Source: Verrucomicrobiota bacterium
GTDB taxonomy: Bacteria; Verrucomicrobiota; Kiritimatiellia; UBA8416; JAIOPI01
NCBI GenBank assembly: GCA_027620105.1
Contig: JAQCIA010000028.1
Span: 1-11,889 of the forward strand
Reading direction: 5' to 3'
Length of the DNA stretch: 11,889 bases
In this document: piece by piece, positions 1-7,064 of the stretch
How positions within the stretch are numbered: the stretch's first letter is position 1
How the letters are laid out: every line of letters starts with the position of its first letter
Notes under the pieces: generated by a model
Databases searched by the model: none
What the model was told of the DNA's origin: nothing
Seen by the model: only the letters and a program-made list of their open reading frames with translations
Translations under genes and position numbers: made by a program

Positions 1-221
1 GCCTTGTCCTTGGCCAGCGACTCCAGGCGCTTTTGTGGGATCGCATTCAAAAACCGTACCGGATTCAGCCCCACGGATTCCCACAGCGCCGCGTCCATGC
101 GATGGAAGAGTTCCACGGCCGCAGGATTCCATGACCACCAGTAGTTGCGCGCCAGCACTTCGAGAAAGCGAATTTTCTCGGGAATTGAGGGCACGATGTT
201 GAAAAGATGAATGTGCTTCAT
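1..221 (-). CDS. glgP: Alpha-glucan (glycogen) phosphorylase, N-terminal fragment cut by the window edge
   Basis: Glycogen phosphorylases release glucose-1-phosphate from the non-reducing ends of alpha-1,4-glucan in the cytoplasm. Only the first 73 codons are visible; the gene runs off the left edge. The visible part looks like the DUF3417 domain that opens the bacterial/archaeal alpha-glucan phosphorylase family: an aromatic stretch NYWWSWNP at residues 26-33, then ELFHRMD and LW near residues 37-47, NPVRFL at 53-58 and a closing leucine/lysine-rich helix. The PLP-binding and catalytic part lies outside the window. The ATG at 221-219 fits the usual family start; upstream is only a weak purine-rich GAAAG. 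The gene begins 25 bases after the stop of a small glycogen-binding gene on the same strand and lies downstream of a debranching enzyme, which supports a role in glycogen breakdown. The family call is confident from the N-terminal motif alone; substrate preference (glycogen or maltodextrin) cannot be judged. Confidence 0.85.
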   Translation of the reverse strand, partial: MKHIHLFNIVPSIPEKIRFLEVLARNYWWSWNPAAVELFHRMDAALWESVGLNPVRFLNAIPQKRLESLAKDK

Positions 222-246
222 ATCGGTTTCTTTCGTAAGGGATGCT

Positions 247-531
247 TCATGCGTATGGACGCACCTGCAGGAGGCTGTTCAGCGATCCCACCGGATTGGC
301 CGTCCATTTTGGACAGTGCGGATCGATGCACCAGTGGTCATCGATCACAAATCTATATTCGCGGCGTCCTGCGGGCAGCATCACATGGGTATAACATGTC
401 GCCGTCCGGGCACTCCAGCGCAGCGGCGCCGCATCTGGGGACCATTTGTTAAACCAGCCGGCCACGCGGATTTGCTTTCCACGCAGCACGGGCAGACAAA
501 ATTTGACGCGTTTCAATTTCCTGGCCTTCAT
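247..531 (-). CDS. Small stand-alone CBM48/AMPK-type glycogen-binding domain protein
   Basis: This 94-residue protein is almost nothing but a glycogen-binding E-set fold of the CBM48 / AMPK-beta type. Visible motifs are AGWFNKWSP (24-32), REYRFVIDDHW (57-67) and GSLNSLLQV (82-90). By analogy with the AMPK-beta carbohydrate module, W30, R60, W67 and N85 fall where the glucan-contacting Trp, Lys, Trp and Asn are expected. There is no enzyme domain, signal peptide or membrane segment, so it is probably cytosolic. I chose the ATG at 531 because the fold starts about eight residues later and GAGAG lies upstream; the frame stays open to 666, but that extension looks like non-coding sequence. It sits between a debranching enzyme and glycogen phosphorylase, so it may tether enzymes to the granule or regulate them; this role is inference. 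Four cysteines (12, 46, 68, 73) are notable for so small a protein. Confidence 0.8.
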   Translation of the reverse strand: MKARKLKRVKFCLPVLRGKQIRVAGWFNKWSPDAAPLRWSARTATCYTHVMLPAGRREYRFVIDDHWCIDPHCPKWTANPVGSLNSLLQVRPYA

Positions 532-824
532 ACACAGACGCTCTCTCGAAGGCCACCAACCCCAACCCACCGCAGAAGCCCATGCGTGCCCCCAAATCAT
601 CCCCTTCGGGGGCAATCGGTAGCACCCGGAACCGCGAAACCTACGGAAAATCTCGCCCCCCCGCAAGCCTTGTCTAGCTGATCTACTCTTGGTCTATCTG
701 TAGTGGTGTGGCTTTATTGATCGACGCAGTTGCTCGGCCTTGCCGCTCTGCGACACCCGCGGGCGGTGCCGGCGGGAAGCCCGTGCGGTGTGGGCGAATC
801 ACCGCGATACAATCACCGGCGGAA
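532..824. other. Intergenic stretch between debranching enzyme and CBM48 gene
   Basis: About 293 bases separate two genes on the same strand. I see no convincing gene here. It holds a G/C-rich hairpin near 587-614 (listed separately), a run of seven C at 657-663, and an A/T-richer patch at about 665-722. A promoter for the CBM48-glgP pair could lie here, but no pair of hexamers is good enough to name. No T-run follows any stem on the minus strand, so no intrinsic terminator for the debranching gene is evident. A stretch at about 715-760 resembles the 5' half of a tRNA but lacks a T-arm. Confidence 0.5.
587..614. other. Stable GC hairpin with a UUCG-type inner loop
   Basis: TGCCCCC (587-593) is complementary to GGGGGCA (608-614), giving a 7-bp stem with a 14-base loop. 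Alternatively CCCC (601-604) pairs with GGGG (609-612) around TTCG, which on the plus strand would be the exceptionally stable UUCG tetraloop. The two foldings are mutually exclusive. On the minus strand, the transcribed one here, the inner loop reads CGAA. It sits in the leader of the CBM48-glgP genes, 56 bases before the chosen CBM48 start. No U-tract follows, so it is not a standard terminator. Function unknown. Confidence 0.35.
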
Positions 825-3800
825 CTACGCCCGCAGCAGCGCCAGCACGCGATATAGTTCCGTACAGCCCCACGCTTGTGCACCGCAACCGCGCCCACGA
901 TGCGGAGCGTCGCCGTCGAGGATTTCCGGAACGTGGCGGATGCAATCACGGTTGATGATTTCCGTCGCGCTGCCCAGCAAGGCCGCGGCGGTGGCGCGCA
1001 TCGGCTTGCCGTGCAGCCGATACAAGGCCTCACTGTACGAGGGAAAGAGCCAGGTCCAGGCGGTGCCGTTGTGATAGGCCGGCTTGCGGCGCGTATCCTC
1101 ATCGCCCTCGTACCGTCCCCAGTAGGGCCGCTGCGGATCGTTCAACAGTTTTCCGTCGCGCGCCACCGCGATCGGGCGCTGCACGGGCCGGTTGGCGAGG
1201 CTGCGGATCGCGCCGGGCACCAGCAACGTGTCGCAGGCACGCAGGATGTCGCTGCCCAGCGCAGCATCCTCCACCGCCCCAAGCGTGATGGCCAGCAGTT
1301 GGTTCGGACGCAACGCGTCATCGGCTTCGGCCTCCGCGGCAGTTTGTCCCGGTTGCGCGTGCAGACAGTCCGACAGATAGCGCAGCCCCTCAGACCCCGC
1401 GCTGTTCCCACGCACATAGAATTTCAATATCGACGCGCGCACCTGCTCGCCGAGCGCGGCCCACGGACCGGATTGGTCGTGCGCCGCCAGCAGGCGCAGG
1501 GCCGCATGCCACAAGGCCTGAATCTCGACTGGATATCCCTCGCGCGGCGTACCAGCCGGGAAGTTCGTATCCATCCATGTGAAGTGTGCCGGACTGAAGA
1601 TCAAGCCGCTCTCGCAATCCATGCGAATGCCGTTGGGCGTTCCCTGCATGTAGGCCCGGGCCATCGACACCAGTACCGCCTTGATGCTGCGCCCTGCCAC
1701 GCGTGTCGCCAGAAATCGCGCGTTTCCCTCCGCGGCCAGCACATCCGCACAGGCGGTAAAGAACCACAGCGGGGCATCCGACGTGTCGCGATTGGAGGCG
1801 TCCGCCCCGTGGATCAAATTCGGCAGCGTGCCCCGATCTTCAAAGCGCGCAAATTCTTTCAGGATGGCTTTGGATGCGTCGAGCATCCCGGCGGCGATCA
1901 GGCCGCGCAGGCAGATCATCGTGTCCCGGCCCCAATCGAGAAACCAGGGATAGCCCGCAATCACCGTACGACCAGATCCGCGACGCACCACGAAATCGCG
2001 CATGGCCACGGCCATGGCATCGCCCAACGCAACCGGCTTGTTGCGGCGCGCGGCGGCCGGTTCGTGTGGATTCACAAATGGTTCGGGAGGCCGCCCACCC
2101 GCCGCGACTTCCGCCGTGAGCGCCACCGTACGGGCGCCGTGCAGACGCACGACAAAATAGCCAGGTGAGAACAGATCAGAACTCGCATCCAGGCCACGTT
2201 CGCCCTCTTCCGGATGTGGCACCATGTACGCCCACTCCGCCGCATGGGTGAATGCACTACCCTCCAGTTGCACGTGCAGCGCACGTTCGACGGTCGGCTC
2301 AAAGGTGAACCCATCGGGCCGCGCGTGAATCGCCGTCGGCCAGGCATGCTCGGGCCCCGCAAACGCTTTGGTCTTCTCATGAAATTGGCGATCCTCAATG
2401 TCGGGCCGCAGGACCAGTTTCACGGGTGCATCCGGTTCCAGATGGTCAGGACTGGAGCCGGTGAGGCGCCGGAACACCAGGCGCAACGCATTCCGATCCG
2501 GCGCAAGGCGCAGCGTGACGTCCAGCGGCACGCGTTTGCCCAGCCCCGCCGGCACGGCGAAACGCCAGACCACGGCGCCATCCGCCTCCTGCCCGAACCA
2601 TTCCAGACAACGTTCATCCAGCGGATGCGAGTAGCCGCGGAACAGCAGCCACACACGGCAGCGCGTGAACATGATGCGCCGATCCACGGGAAACTCCGGG
2701 TGCAGATTCACCGCCAGCAGCGCGTCATACTGACTGCGCAAGGTCCCCCACGCGGCGCGGACCTGGGCGCAGGTGCCACATGTGTTGGCCGCAACGGCGT
2801 AAGCGCCAACCTGCAGGGCATCGGTTTTTGAAAAGCGCGTGTGCACCACCGCATTTGCCACCGATGCCAGATGCAGCACCGCGGCGGTCACATGCTGCGC
2901 ACGCTCCGCTGCAAAGACCGTGAAATCGAGCGAGCCCGGAGTCGTGACGGCCGGTGTCGCTCGGGCTGGCAGCAGTACCGTAAACTTGCCCGCGCGATCC
3001 GGCAGTGCCCGCTCGCGGCGCAGCACGCGATCGCCCTGACGCCAGTCGACTGCAAAATCGATTTCCGCCCGAATGCATAACGCATGGCCCGGCGGGACCA
3101 TGACAACGCGGCTCGCATCCACCGGCCATGTCCAGATAACCACGTGCGCTGGCAGTGCACCACCCAGCACCTGCAGTGCCGCGACAGGATCGCTGGCAAT
3201 CACGTTGGACAGGTGATCCACATCCAGGTCTGACACATCGCCGAAACCATGCAACGCCAGTTGCAGATCAAGAATCTTGGCTCGGCGCCGCTGCGCCAAG
3301 GCGCGCGCGGGCTCACCTGTGAACGTGCCCGGATCCGCTTGCGCGAACTGTTCCCGCCACGCCGGATCCGCCACCAAACAACGGACTTGTGCCGGCGCCA
3401 ACGCACACGCACGGAGCCCGTCACGGATGTCAGTGGTCACGTCTTCGCCGTTTAGCACATCATGCCATTCGCCCGCCCCCGGAAATGCCGTCGTCGGCCA
3501 TGTCGCCGTCGCGGGCTGGCCTTCAGCCAGGTTGACGAGCACCAGCACGGCATGGCCACCCGTGCCGTCGGTCCTGCTGACCGCCAACGCCGCGCTGTCG
3601 CCGGTGTCGATCACGGTAACCCGTGCGCCAGCGGAGAATGCGGGATGCGTGCGCAGGAGCGCACTAAGGCAACGCAGCCGTTCCACTTGATTAGACGAGC
3701 TACCCCAGGCCAGCGACTGCGCCCCATGCACGATCACCTTTTCCGTGGCGTGCCATTCGACGCCATTGGTGATCCCGAAGCCCCCCGCTGGCGCGACAAG

Positions 3801-5105
3801 CGCGGCCAGGGCGGTCCGCATGTCCGCCCACGCTGGCGAACGCGCCGCGAGTCGTGCGTTGTCGTGCGTCTCGGCGTAGTGCACATGCAGCCCGCGACTG
3901 GCCGCCAACGCCACGTTCTCTGAAACACAAGCCGCCACATCGCTCCGCCACACTTTCTGAAAGAGTTCGGAGTAGGCCCAATCGAGGTTGCTGACCGAGA
4001 GCAGCTGATCCACCGCTGCGGGCGGCCCGCCCAGCCCTTCAAGCAAAAACACGGTGTCGGGAAATTGCGTGCGCACTTCGGCGGTGATGTATTCCCAGAC
4101 CGGCACCGGAATCATGTAGCCCGCATCGCAACGAAAACCATCCACACCCTGCCGGCACCAGTACAGGAACACGTCCGCCATGTAGTGCCACAGCCCGCGA
4201 TGCGCGTAATCGAGCTTGGACAGATCCTCCCAGGTCACCCCCCACGCCCCCGGCGACGTGAATGTCGCATCGGCGTTGCGCGCGAACCACTCGGGATGAT
4301 GAATCTGCAGATGCGACGCCCACCCGGTGTGATTGATCGGCATGTCCATGAACAATTTGGCGCCGCGCCCATGCACCGCATCGATCAATTCGCCAAACTG
4401 CTGCAGCGGGGTCGTGCGACGATCAAACTCGGCCAGCGCGGGATCAACATCGCGATAGTCCAGCGCCGCAAATGGACTGCCGAAGCGGCCCATGCGCGCA
4501 AAAGTCGTCGGCACGGGATGAATCGGCAGGAGCTGCAGAATGCGAAAACCCAGCGTGCCGTGGATGAAATCCAGATGCCGGATCAGATCGCGAAAGGTGC
4601 CGGAGCGCGGGATGGCGATGTACCCTTGTGCATCCAGCAATCGCAACGCCGCCTCCGCCTCCGGCGTACTTGCGCTCTGTGCGAGATTCGGACCGAACTG
4701 GCGCACAAAGGCGGTATAAATCGTATTGGCGCAGACCGTATCCGCCGGTTCGACTTTGATCACCGTGTTTTCGCCCGGCGGCCAGCTCGGCTCATCCTGG
4801 CCTTCCGCGAGGAAGAACGCCTTCACCTCAAACCGCCCCACATCCGCCAGCGGCAGGCGCAAGGCGAATTGGCAGTTGTCGATGCGGCGCATGGGCAGGT
4901 CATGCCAGTCGCGATGCAGAATCGGCTCGCCCTGCACCACCAACCGGATCAACTCATCCCGCCGCGTGGTAGCCGCGCCAAGATTCGTGCGAACCCAGCC
5001 CAACCCGGCGCACGGCTCCGACAGCACCAACCGGATATCCAGCACATCCCCGGCATGGTGGACATGCTGCGACCCCGGCATCGGTTCCTGAAGTAATTCA
5101 CCCAT
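825..5105 (-). CDS. Bifunctional glycogen debranching enzyme: GH13 glucanotransferase-like half fused to GH133 amylo-alpha-1,6-glucosidase
   Basis: This 1426-residue protein resembles eukaryotic debranching enzymes, which move a short maltooligosaccharide from a limit-dextrin branch (4-alpha-glucanotransferase) and hydrolyse the remaining alpha-1,6 glucose. A beta-rich domain (about 20-120) leads into a GH13 barrel (about 125-580). GH13 region I is MDMPINHTG (253-261), the nucleophile is probably D327 in GFRCDAGY, the acid/base E356 in FLLEGLGG, and the transition-state Asp D415 in ETHDN. A middle beta-domain (about 640-1010) carries ERGLDASSDLFSPGYF (969-984), typical of debranching N-domains. 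The (alpha/alpha)6 GH133 domain (about 1025-1426) has YPWFLDWGRD (1052-1061), PNLIHG (1095-1100), SDAPLWF (1109-1115; D1110 is a likely catalytic Asp), PVEIQALWH (1192-1200), YHNGTAW (1344-1350) and a normal GCGAQAW end. No signal peptide. The longest frame starts at ATG 5105 without a Shine-Dalgarno; ATG 5081 (Met9) has AGGA four bases upstream and may be the true start. The family call is secure; the glucanotransferase activity is inferred from motifs. Confidence 0.9.
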   Translation of the reverse strand: MGELLQEPMPGSQHVHHAGDVLDIRLVLSEPCAGLGWVRTNLGAATTRRDELIRLVVQGEPILHRDWHDLPMRRIDNCQFALRLPLADVGRFEVKAFFLAEGQDEPSWPPGENTVIKVEPADTVCANTIYTAFVRQFGPNLAQSASTPEAEAALRLLDAQGYIAIPRSGTFRDLIRHLDFIHGTLGFRILQLLPIHPVPTTFARMGRFGSPFAALDYRDVDPALAEFDRRTTPLQQFGELIDAVHGRGAKLFMDMPINHTGWASHLQIHHPEWFARNADATFTSPGAWGVTWEDLSKLDYAHRGLWHYMADVFLYWCRQGVDGFRCDAGYMIPVPVWEYITAEVRTQFPDTVFLLEGLGGPPAAVDQLLSVSNLDWAYSELFQKVWRSDVAACVSENVALAASRGLHVHYAETHDNARLAARSPAWADMRTALAALVAPAGGFGITNGVEWHATEKVIVHGAQSLAWGSSSNQVERLRCLSALLRTHPAFSAGARVTVIDTGDSAALAVSRTDGTGGHAVLVLVNLAEGQPATATWPTTAFPGAGEWHDVLNGEDVTTDIRDGLRACALAPAQVRCLVADPAWREQFAQADPGTFTGEPARALAQRRRAKILDLQLALHGFGDVSDLDVDHLSNVIASDPVAALQVLGGALPAHVVIWTWPVDASRVVMVPPGHALCIRAEIDFAVDWRQGDRVLRRERALPDRAGKFTVLLPARATPAVTTPGSLDFTVFAAERAQHVTAAVLHLASVANAVVHTRFSKTDALQVGAYAVAANTCGTCAQVRAAWGTLRSQYDALLAVNLHPEFPVDRRIMFTRCRVWLLFRGYSHPLDERCLEWFGQEADGAVVWRFAVPAGLGKRVPLDVTLRLAPDRNALRLVFRRLTGSSPDHLEPDAPVKLVLRPDIEDRQFHEKTKAFAGPEHAWPTAIHARPDGFTFEPTVERALHVQLEGSAFTHAAEWAYMVPHPEEGERGLDASSDLFSPGYFVVRLHGARTVALTAEVAAGGRPPEPFVNPHEPAAARRNKPVALGDAMAVAMRDFVVRRGSGRTVIAGYPWFLDWGRDTMICLRGLIAAGMLDASKAILKEFARFEDRGTLPNLIHGADASNRDTSDAPLWFFTACADVLAAEGNARFLATRVAGRSIKAVLVSMARAYMQGTPNGIRMDCESGLIFSPAHFTWMDTNFPAGTPREGYPVEIQALWHAALRLLAAHDQSGPWAALGEQVRASILKFYVRGNSAGSEGLRYLSDCLHAQPGQTAAEAEADDALRPNQLLAITLGAVEDAALGSDILRACDTLLVPGAIRSLANRPVQRPIAVARDGKLLNDPQRPYWGRYEGDEDTRRKPAYHNGTAWTWLFPSYSEALYRLHGKPMRATAAALLGSATEIINRDCIRHVPEILDGDAPHRGRGCGAQAWGCTELYRVLALLRA
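5086..5089 (-). promoter_or_regulatory. Candidate ribosome binding site (AGGA) for the internal start at 5081
   Basis: On the minus strand AGGA lies four bases before an in-frame ATG at 5081-5079, the ninth codon of the longest debranching-enzyme frame. The upstream ATG at 5105 has no purine-rich site. This, with the promoter candidate just upstream, favours the shorter protein of 1418 residues. The spacing is slightly short, so the call is tentative. Confidence 0.35.
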
Positions 5106-5112
5106 GCGCCGC

Positions 5113-5140
5113 AGTGTAATGCACCGCCACCGGAATTCAA
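5113..5140 (-). promoter_or_regulatory. Candidate sigma70-like promoter for the debranching-enzyme gene
   Basis: Reading the minus strand, TTGAAT (5140-5135) could be a -35 box and TACACT (5118-5113) a -10 box, with a 16-base spacer; each matches four of six consensus positions. Transcription would start near 5106. That leaves almost no leader for the ATG at 5105 but about 25 bases for the ATG at 5081, which has its own AGGA. The 81-base gap also has to hold the promoter of the divergent gene starting at 5187, for which I see no clear hexamers. Matches this loose occur by chance. Confidence 0.25.
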
Positions 5141-5186
5141 ATCTTCGGATGGCAGCCAGATCGCGCTTATGAAATGATGCGTTCCC

Positions 5187-5807
5187 GTGACGGATCGACT
5201 GCTACCCCTATCTGCGGATGCCGAGGCCCCACCGTTGCCGGAACCCGCTTGTGACGCGCTCACAGTTGGCGGCGTCACCTATCGCCACTCCGCCGCCAAG
5301 TTCTGGCCACGCCTGATTGATGAGGCTTTGGCCCTGCACCCCGCCTGCACGCGCATCGAATTAGCGGCTCTCACGCCCGAGGCTTTTGACCCCGTACGCC
5401 TGGACCCGCACGCCGAACTGCAACGGGATGCCCGCGACCTGGCCGAGGCGCTCATGGAAGACGTCATCCGCGAAACCGTGGCCCAACTGGCCCTCTATGG
5501 TCCGCCGCCACTCGTGCGCGTGCGCCTGCTGGAGGGTGATCGCGAACTTTATGCAGCCGAATTGCCGGGCGATTGCGCCGACGCCGAGGTCTTTGTCTTT
5601 CTCGTCGGGTGGCTATTGGAATGGGCGAGCGTGCCCCGTGACACATGGATCAATCTGCAACTGCGTGGCGCCTTCGCCGCCCGCGACCAGCGCCGCAAGC
5701 GCACCTACGGACTGCAATTCGCCACGCGCCGCGAGCACGTGCGTGAAGGTCTCTATCGCGTGGTGGTGGCCCTCGACCCCAAGGTCAGCGGGCAAAGCGC
5801 CCAGTAA
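5187..5807 (+). CDS. Uncharacterised 206-residue soluble protein
   Basis: I do not recognise this protein. It has no signal peptide, no membrane helix and no familiar catalytic motif. Residues about 15-60 are mixed (GGVTYRHSAAKFWPRLIDEAL); 70-105 look strongly helical and acidic (RDARDLAEALMEDVIRETVAQ); 108-125 look like a beta strand and turn (LVRVRLLEGDRELYAAEL); 133-146 are hydrophobic and aromatic (VFVFLVGWLLEW); and the C-terminal part is basic (ARDQRRKRTYGLQF, then a final strand YRVVVALD). This suggests a compact alpha/beta protein. It starts at GTG 5187: the frame is closed by a TGA at 5175-5177, and there is no clear Shine-Dalgarno, so a slightly later start is possible. It is divergent from the debranching enzyme (81 bases apart) and 66 bases before an MFS transporter on the same strand. 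Base composition resembles its neighbours, which supports a real gene. Confidence 0.6.
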   Translation: MTDRLLPLSADAEAPPLPEPACDALTVGGVTYRHSAAKFWPRLIDEALALHPACTRIELAALTPEAFDPVRLDPHAELQRDARDLAEALMEDVIRETVAQLALYGPPPLVRVRLLEGDRELYAAELPGDCADAEVFVFLVGWLLEWASVPRDTWINLQLRGAFAARDQRRKRTYGLQFATRREHVREGLYRVVVALDPKVSGQSAQ

Positions 5808-5873
5808 ACCGCATCGCCCACCTCAATCTTTTCCCCTCAAGGAATTCCTTCGACGCCGCCCCCCGGATGTTGG

Positions 5874-7064
5874 ATGTTGTGCGTTTCCAAATTGCCCATG
5901 CATGCATCCACACGTTCGCCCACGACCATCATCTATCCCGCCGCTTTCGCCATGGCCTTTGCGCTCACGCAGGTGGCCCTGGGGCTGATCTTCTTTGCGC
6001 GCGACATCCACCACGCTCAACCCGGTCCCATCGGGTGGTTGGCCGGCACCTGGGCGCTGACCTATACGATTGGCTGCGTGGTCCTGCGTCCCCGTGTCCG
6101 CCACTTCTCCGCGCCGAATCAGGTGCTCATTGCCGCCGCCAGCCTCGCCGCCATCTTCGCCGGCATGCAGTTCGCCCCCAATCTGCTTTGGCTGTTCGCG
6201 CTACAAGGGCTGTTCGGCCTCATGCTCTCGCTCTACTGGCCGGCCCTCCTAGGCTGGCTGTCAACCGGCGCGGAAGGCGCCGATCTCGGCCGCCTTGTCT
6301 CGCGCTTCAATTTAATGTGGTCCACCGGCAACATTTTCGGCCCCTACGCCTGCGGCTGGCTGCTCCATGTCCATGTGCGCCTGCCTCTGATTGTCGGTTC
6401 GGCCGTGCTGCTGGGAACGGCGCTTTTCGTTGCCCTGGCCACGCGCGAACGCCCCAGGCCTGATGCGACGCCCGCCGAAGTTCCCGTGCCACCCGCTCCC
6501 GCCGTGGATCGCAGCACGCCCCTGCGTTATCCCGCCTGGGTCGGGCACTTCGCCGCCTACTTCACCGTCGGCGCCCTCATGGGCGTCTTCCCAGTCGGCG
6601 CGCGCGAGCAACTGGGCTATTCGGAAACTTTAATCGGCTTCATCTTCTTCATTCGCGCCATTGCCAACACCGTGGCTTTCGTGGGCATGGGCCACACGTC
6701 CGCCTGGCACTTTCGCATGGGACCCATGCTAGTCGGACAGGTGCTGATGCTGGTCGCCTTCGTGGGGCTGATCGGCAACGACACGCTGGTGCCCATCATC
6801 ATCCTGATGAGTGTGGCCAACTTCGCGGTGGGGATCACCTATTCCGCCAGCATCTTCCACGGCGCATCGGGCAGCCTGGACCGCGCCCACCGCATGGCCA
6901 TTCACGAGGCGCTCATCGGCGTGGGCCTCTTCATCGGTTCCGCCGCCGGCGGCGTGGCCTACACCGTCGCCTCACTGAACGGCGTCTACATCATGTCCGC
7001 CCTGGTCCTGGCCGTCGGCACGGTCATTCAAACCGCTGTCGGCCGCCACCACGCCCGCCCTTAA
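5874..7064 (+). CDS. Major facilitator superfamily (MFS) transporter
   Basis: This 396-residue integral membrane protein has the classical 6+6 MFS layout. Hydrophobic segments lie at about residues 20-42, 52-71, 83-101, 104-128, 145-165, 169-189, 222-241, 252-272, 283-301, 304-326, 341-363 and 370-390. A Pro-rich cytoplasmic loop of about 30 residues (RERPRPDATPAEVPVPPAPA...) joins the two halves. Charged residues R140, R144 and the HRMAIHEALIGVG stretch at helix 11 are typical of MFS efflux-type or sugar-type permeases, but the substrate cannot be read from sequence. The first ATG is at 5874; an alternative ATG at 5898 (Met9) gives a more usual short N-terminus, and neither has a good Shine-Dalgarno. 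The gene follows the unknown gene by 66 bases and may be co-transcribed with it. Its TAA stop overlaps the TAA of the convergent PilZ gene within TTAA at 7061-7064. Confidence 0.85.
   Translation: MLCVSKLPMHASTRSPTTIIYPAAFAMAFALTQVALGLIFFARDIHHAQPGPIGWLAGTWALTYTIGCVVLRPRVRHFSAPNQVLIAAASLAAIFAGMQFAPNLLWLFALQGLFGLMLSLYWPALLGWLSTGAEGADLGRLVSRFNLMWSTGNIFGPYACGWLLHVHVRLPLIVGSAVLLGTALFVALATRERPRPDATPAEVPVPPAPAVDRSTPLRYPAWVGHFAAYFTVGALMGVFPVGAREQLGYSETLIGFIFFIRAIANTVAFVGMGHTSAWHFRMGPMLVGQVLMLVAFVGLIGNDTLVPIIILMSVANFAVGITYSASIFHGASGSLDRAHRMAIHEALIGVGLFIGSAAGGVAYTVASLNGVYIMSALVLAVGTVIQTAVGRHHARP
7061..7064. other. Shared palindromic stop TTAA of two convergent genes
   Basis: The MFS transporter ends in TAA at 7062-7064 on the plus strand, and the PilZ gene ends in TAA at 7063-7061 on the minus strand. 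Both stops lie within one TTAA, so the genes overlap tail to tail by four bases and there is no room for a terminator between them. Either transcript must run into the antisense of the other gene before ending. Confidence 0.95.

Noticed and set aside
532..666. N-terminal extension of the CBM48 protein by 45 residues
   Set aside because: The extra residues are Trp/Gly/Arg-rich without pattern, the CBM48 fold starts after Met 531, and the stretch contains a hairpin and a homopolymer run more like a leader.
715..790. tRNA-like segment on the minus strand downstream of the debranching enzyme
   Set aside because: A GTGTCGCAGAGCGGCAAGGC stretch looks like a D-arm, but there is no T-arm consensus, no matching acceptor stem and no sound anticodon arm.
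876..2168. Plus-strand open frame (430 codons) opposite the GH133 domain
   Set aside because: It is Arg/His/Gln-rich low-complexity translation antisense to a strongly conserved catalytic domain, with no recognisable motif.
4065..5096. Plus-strand open frame (343 codons) opposite the GH13 domain
   Set aside because: It is an antisense shadow of a region with conserved GH13 motifs, and its composition resembles the other shadow frames.
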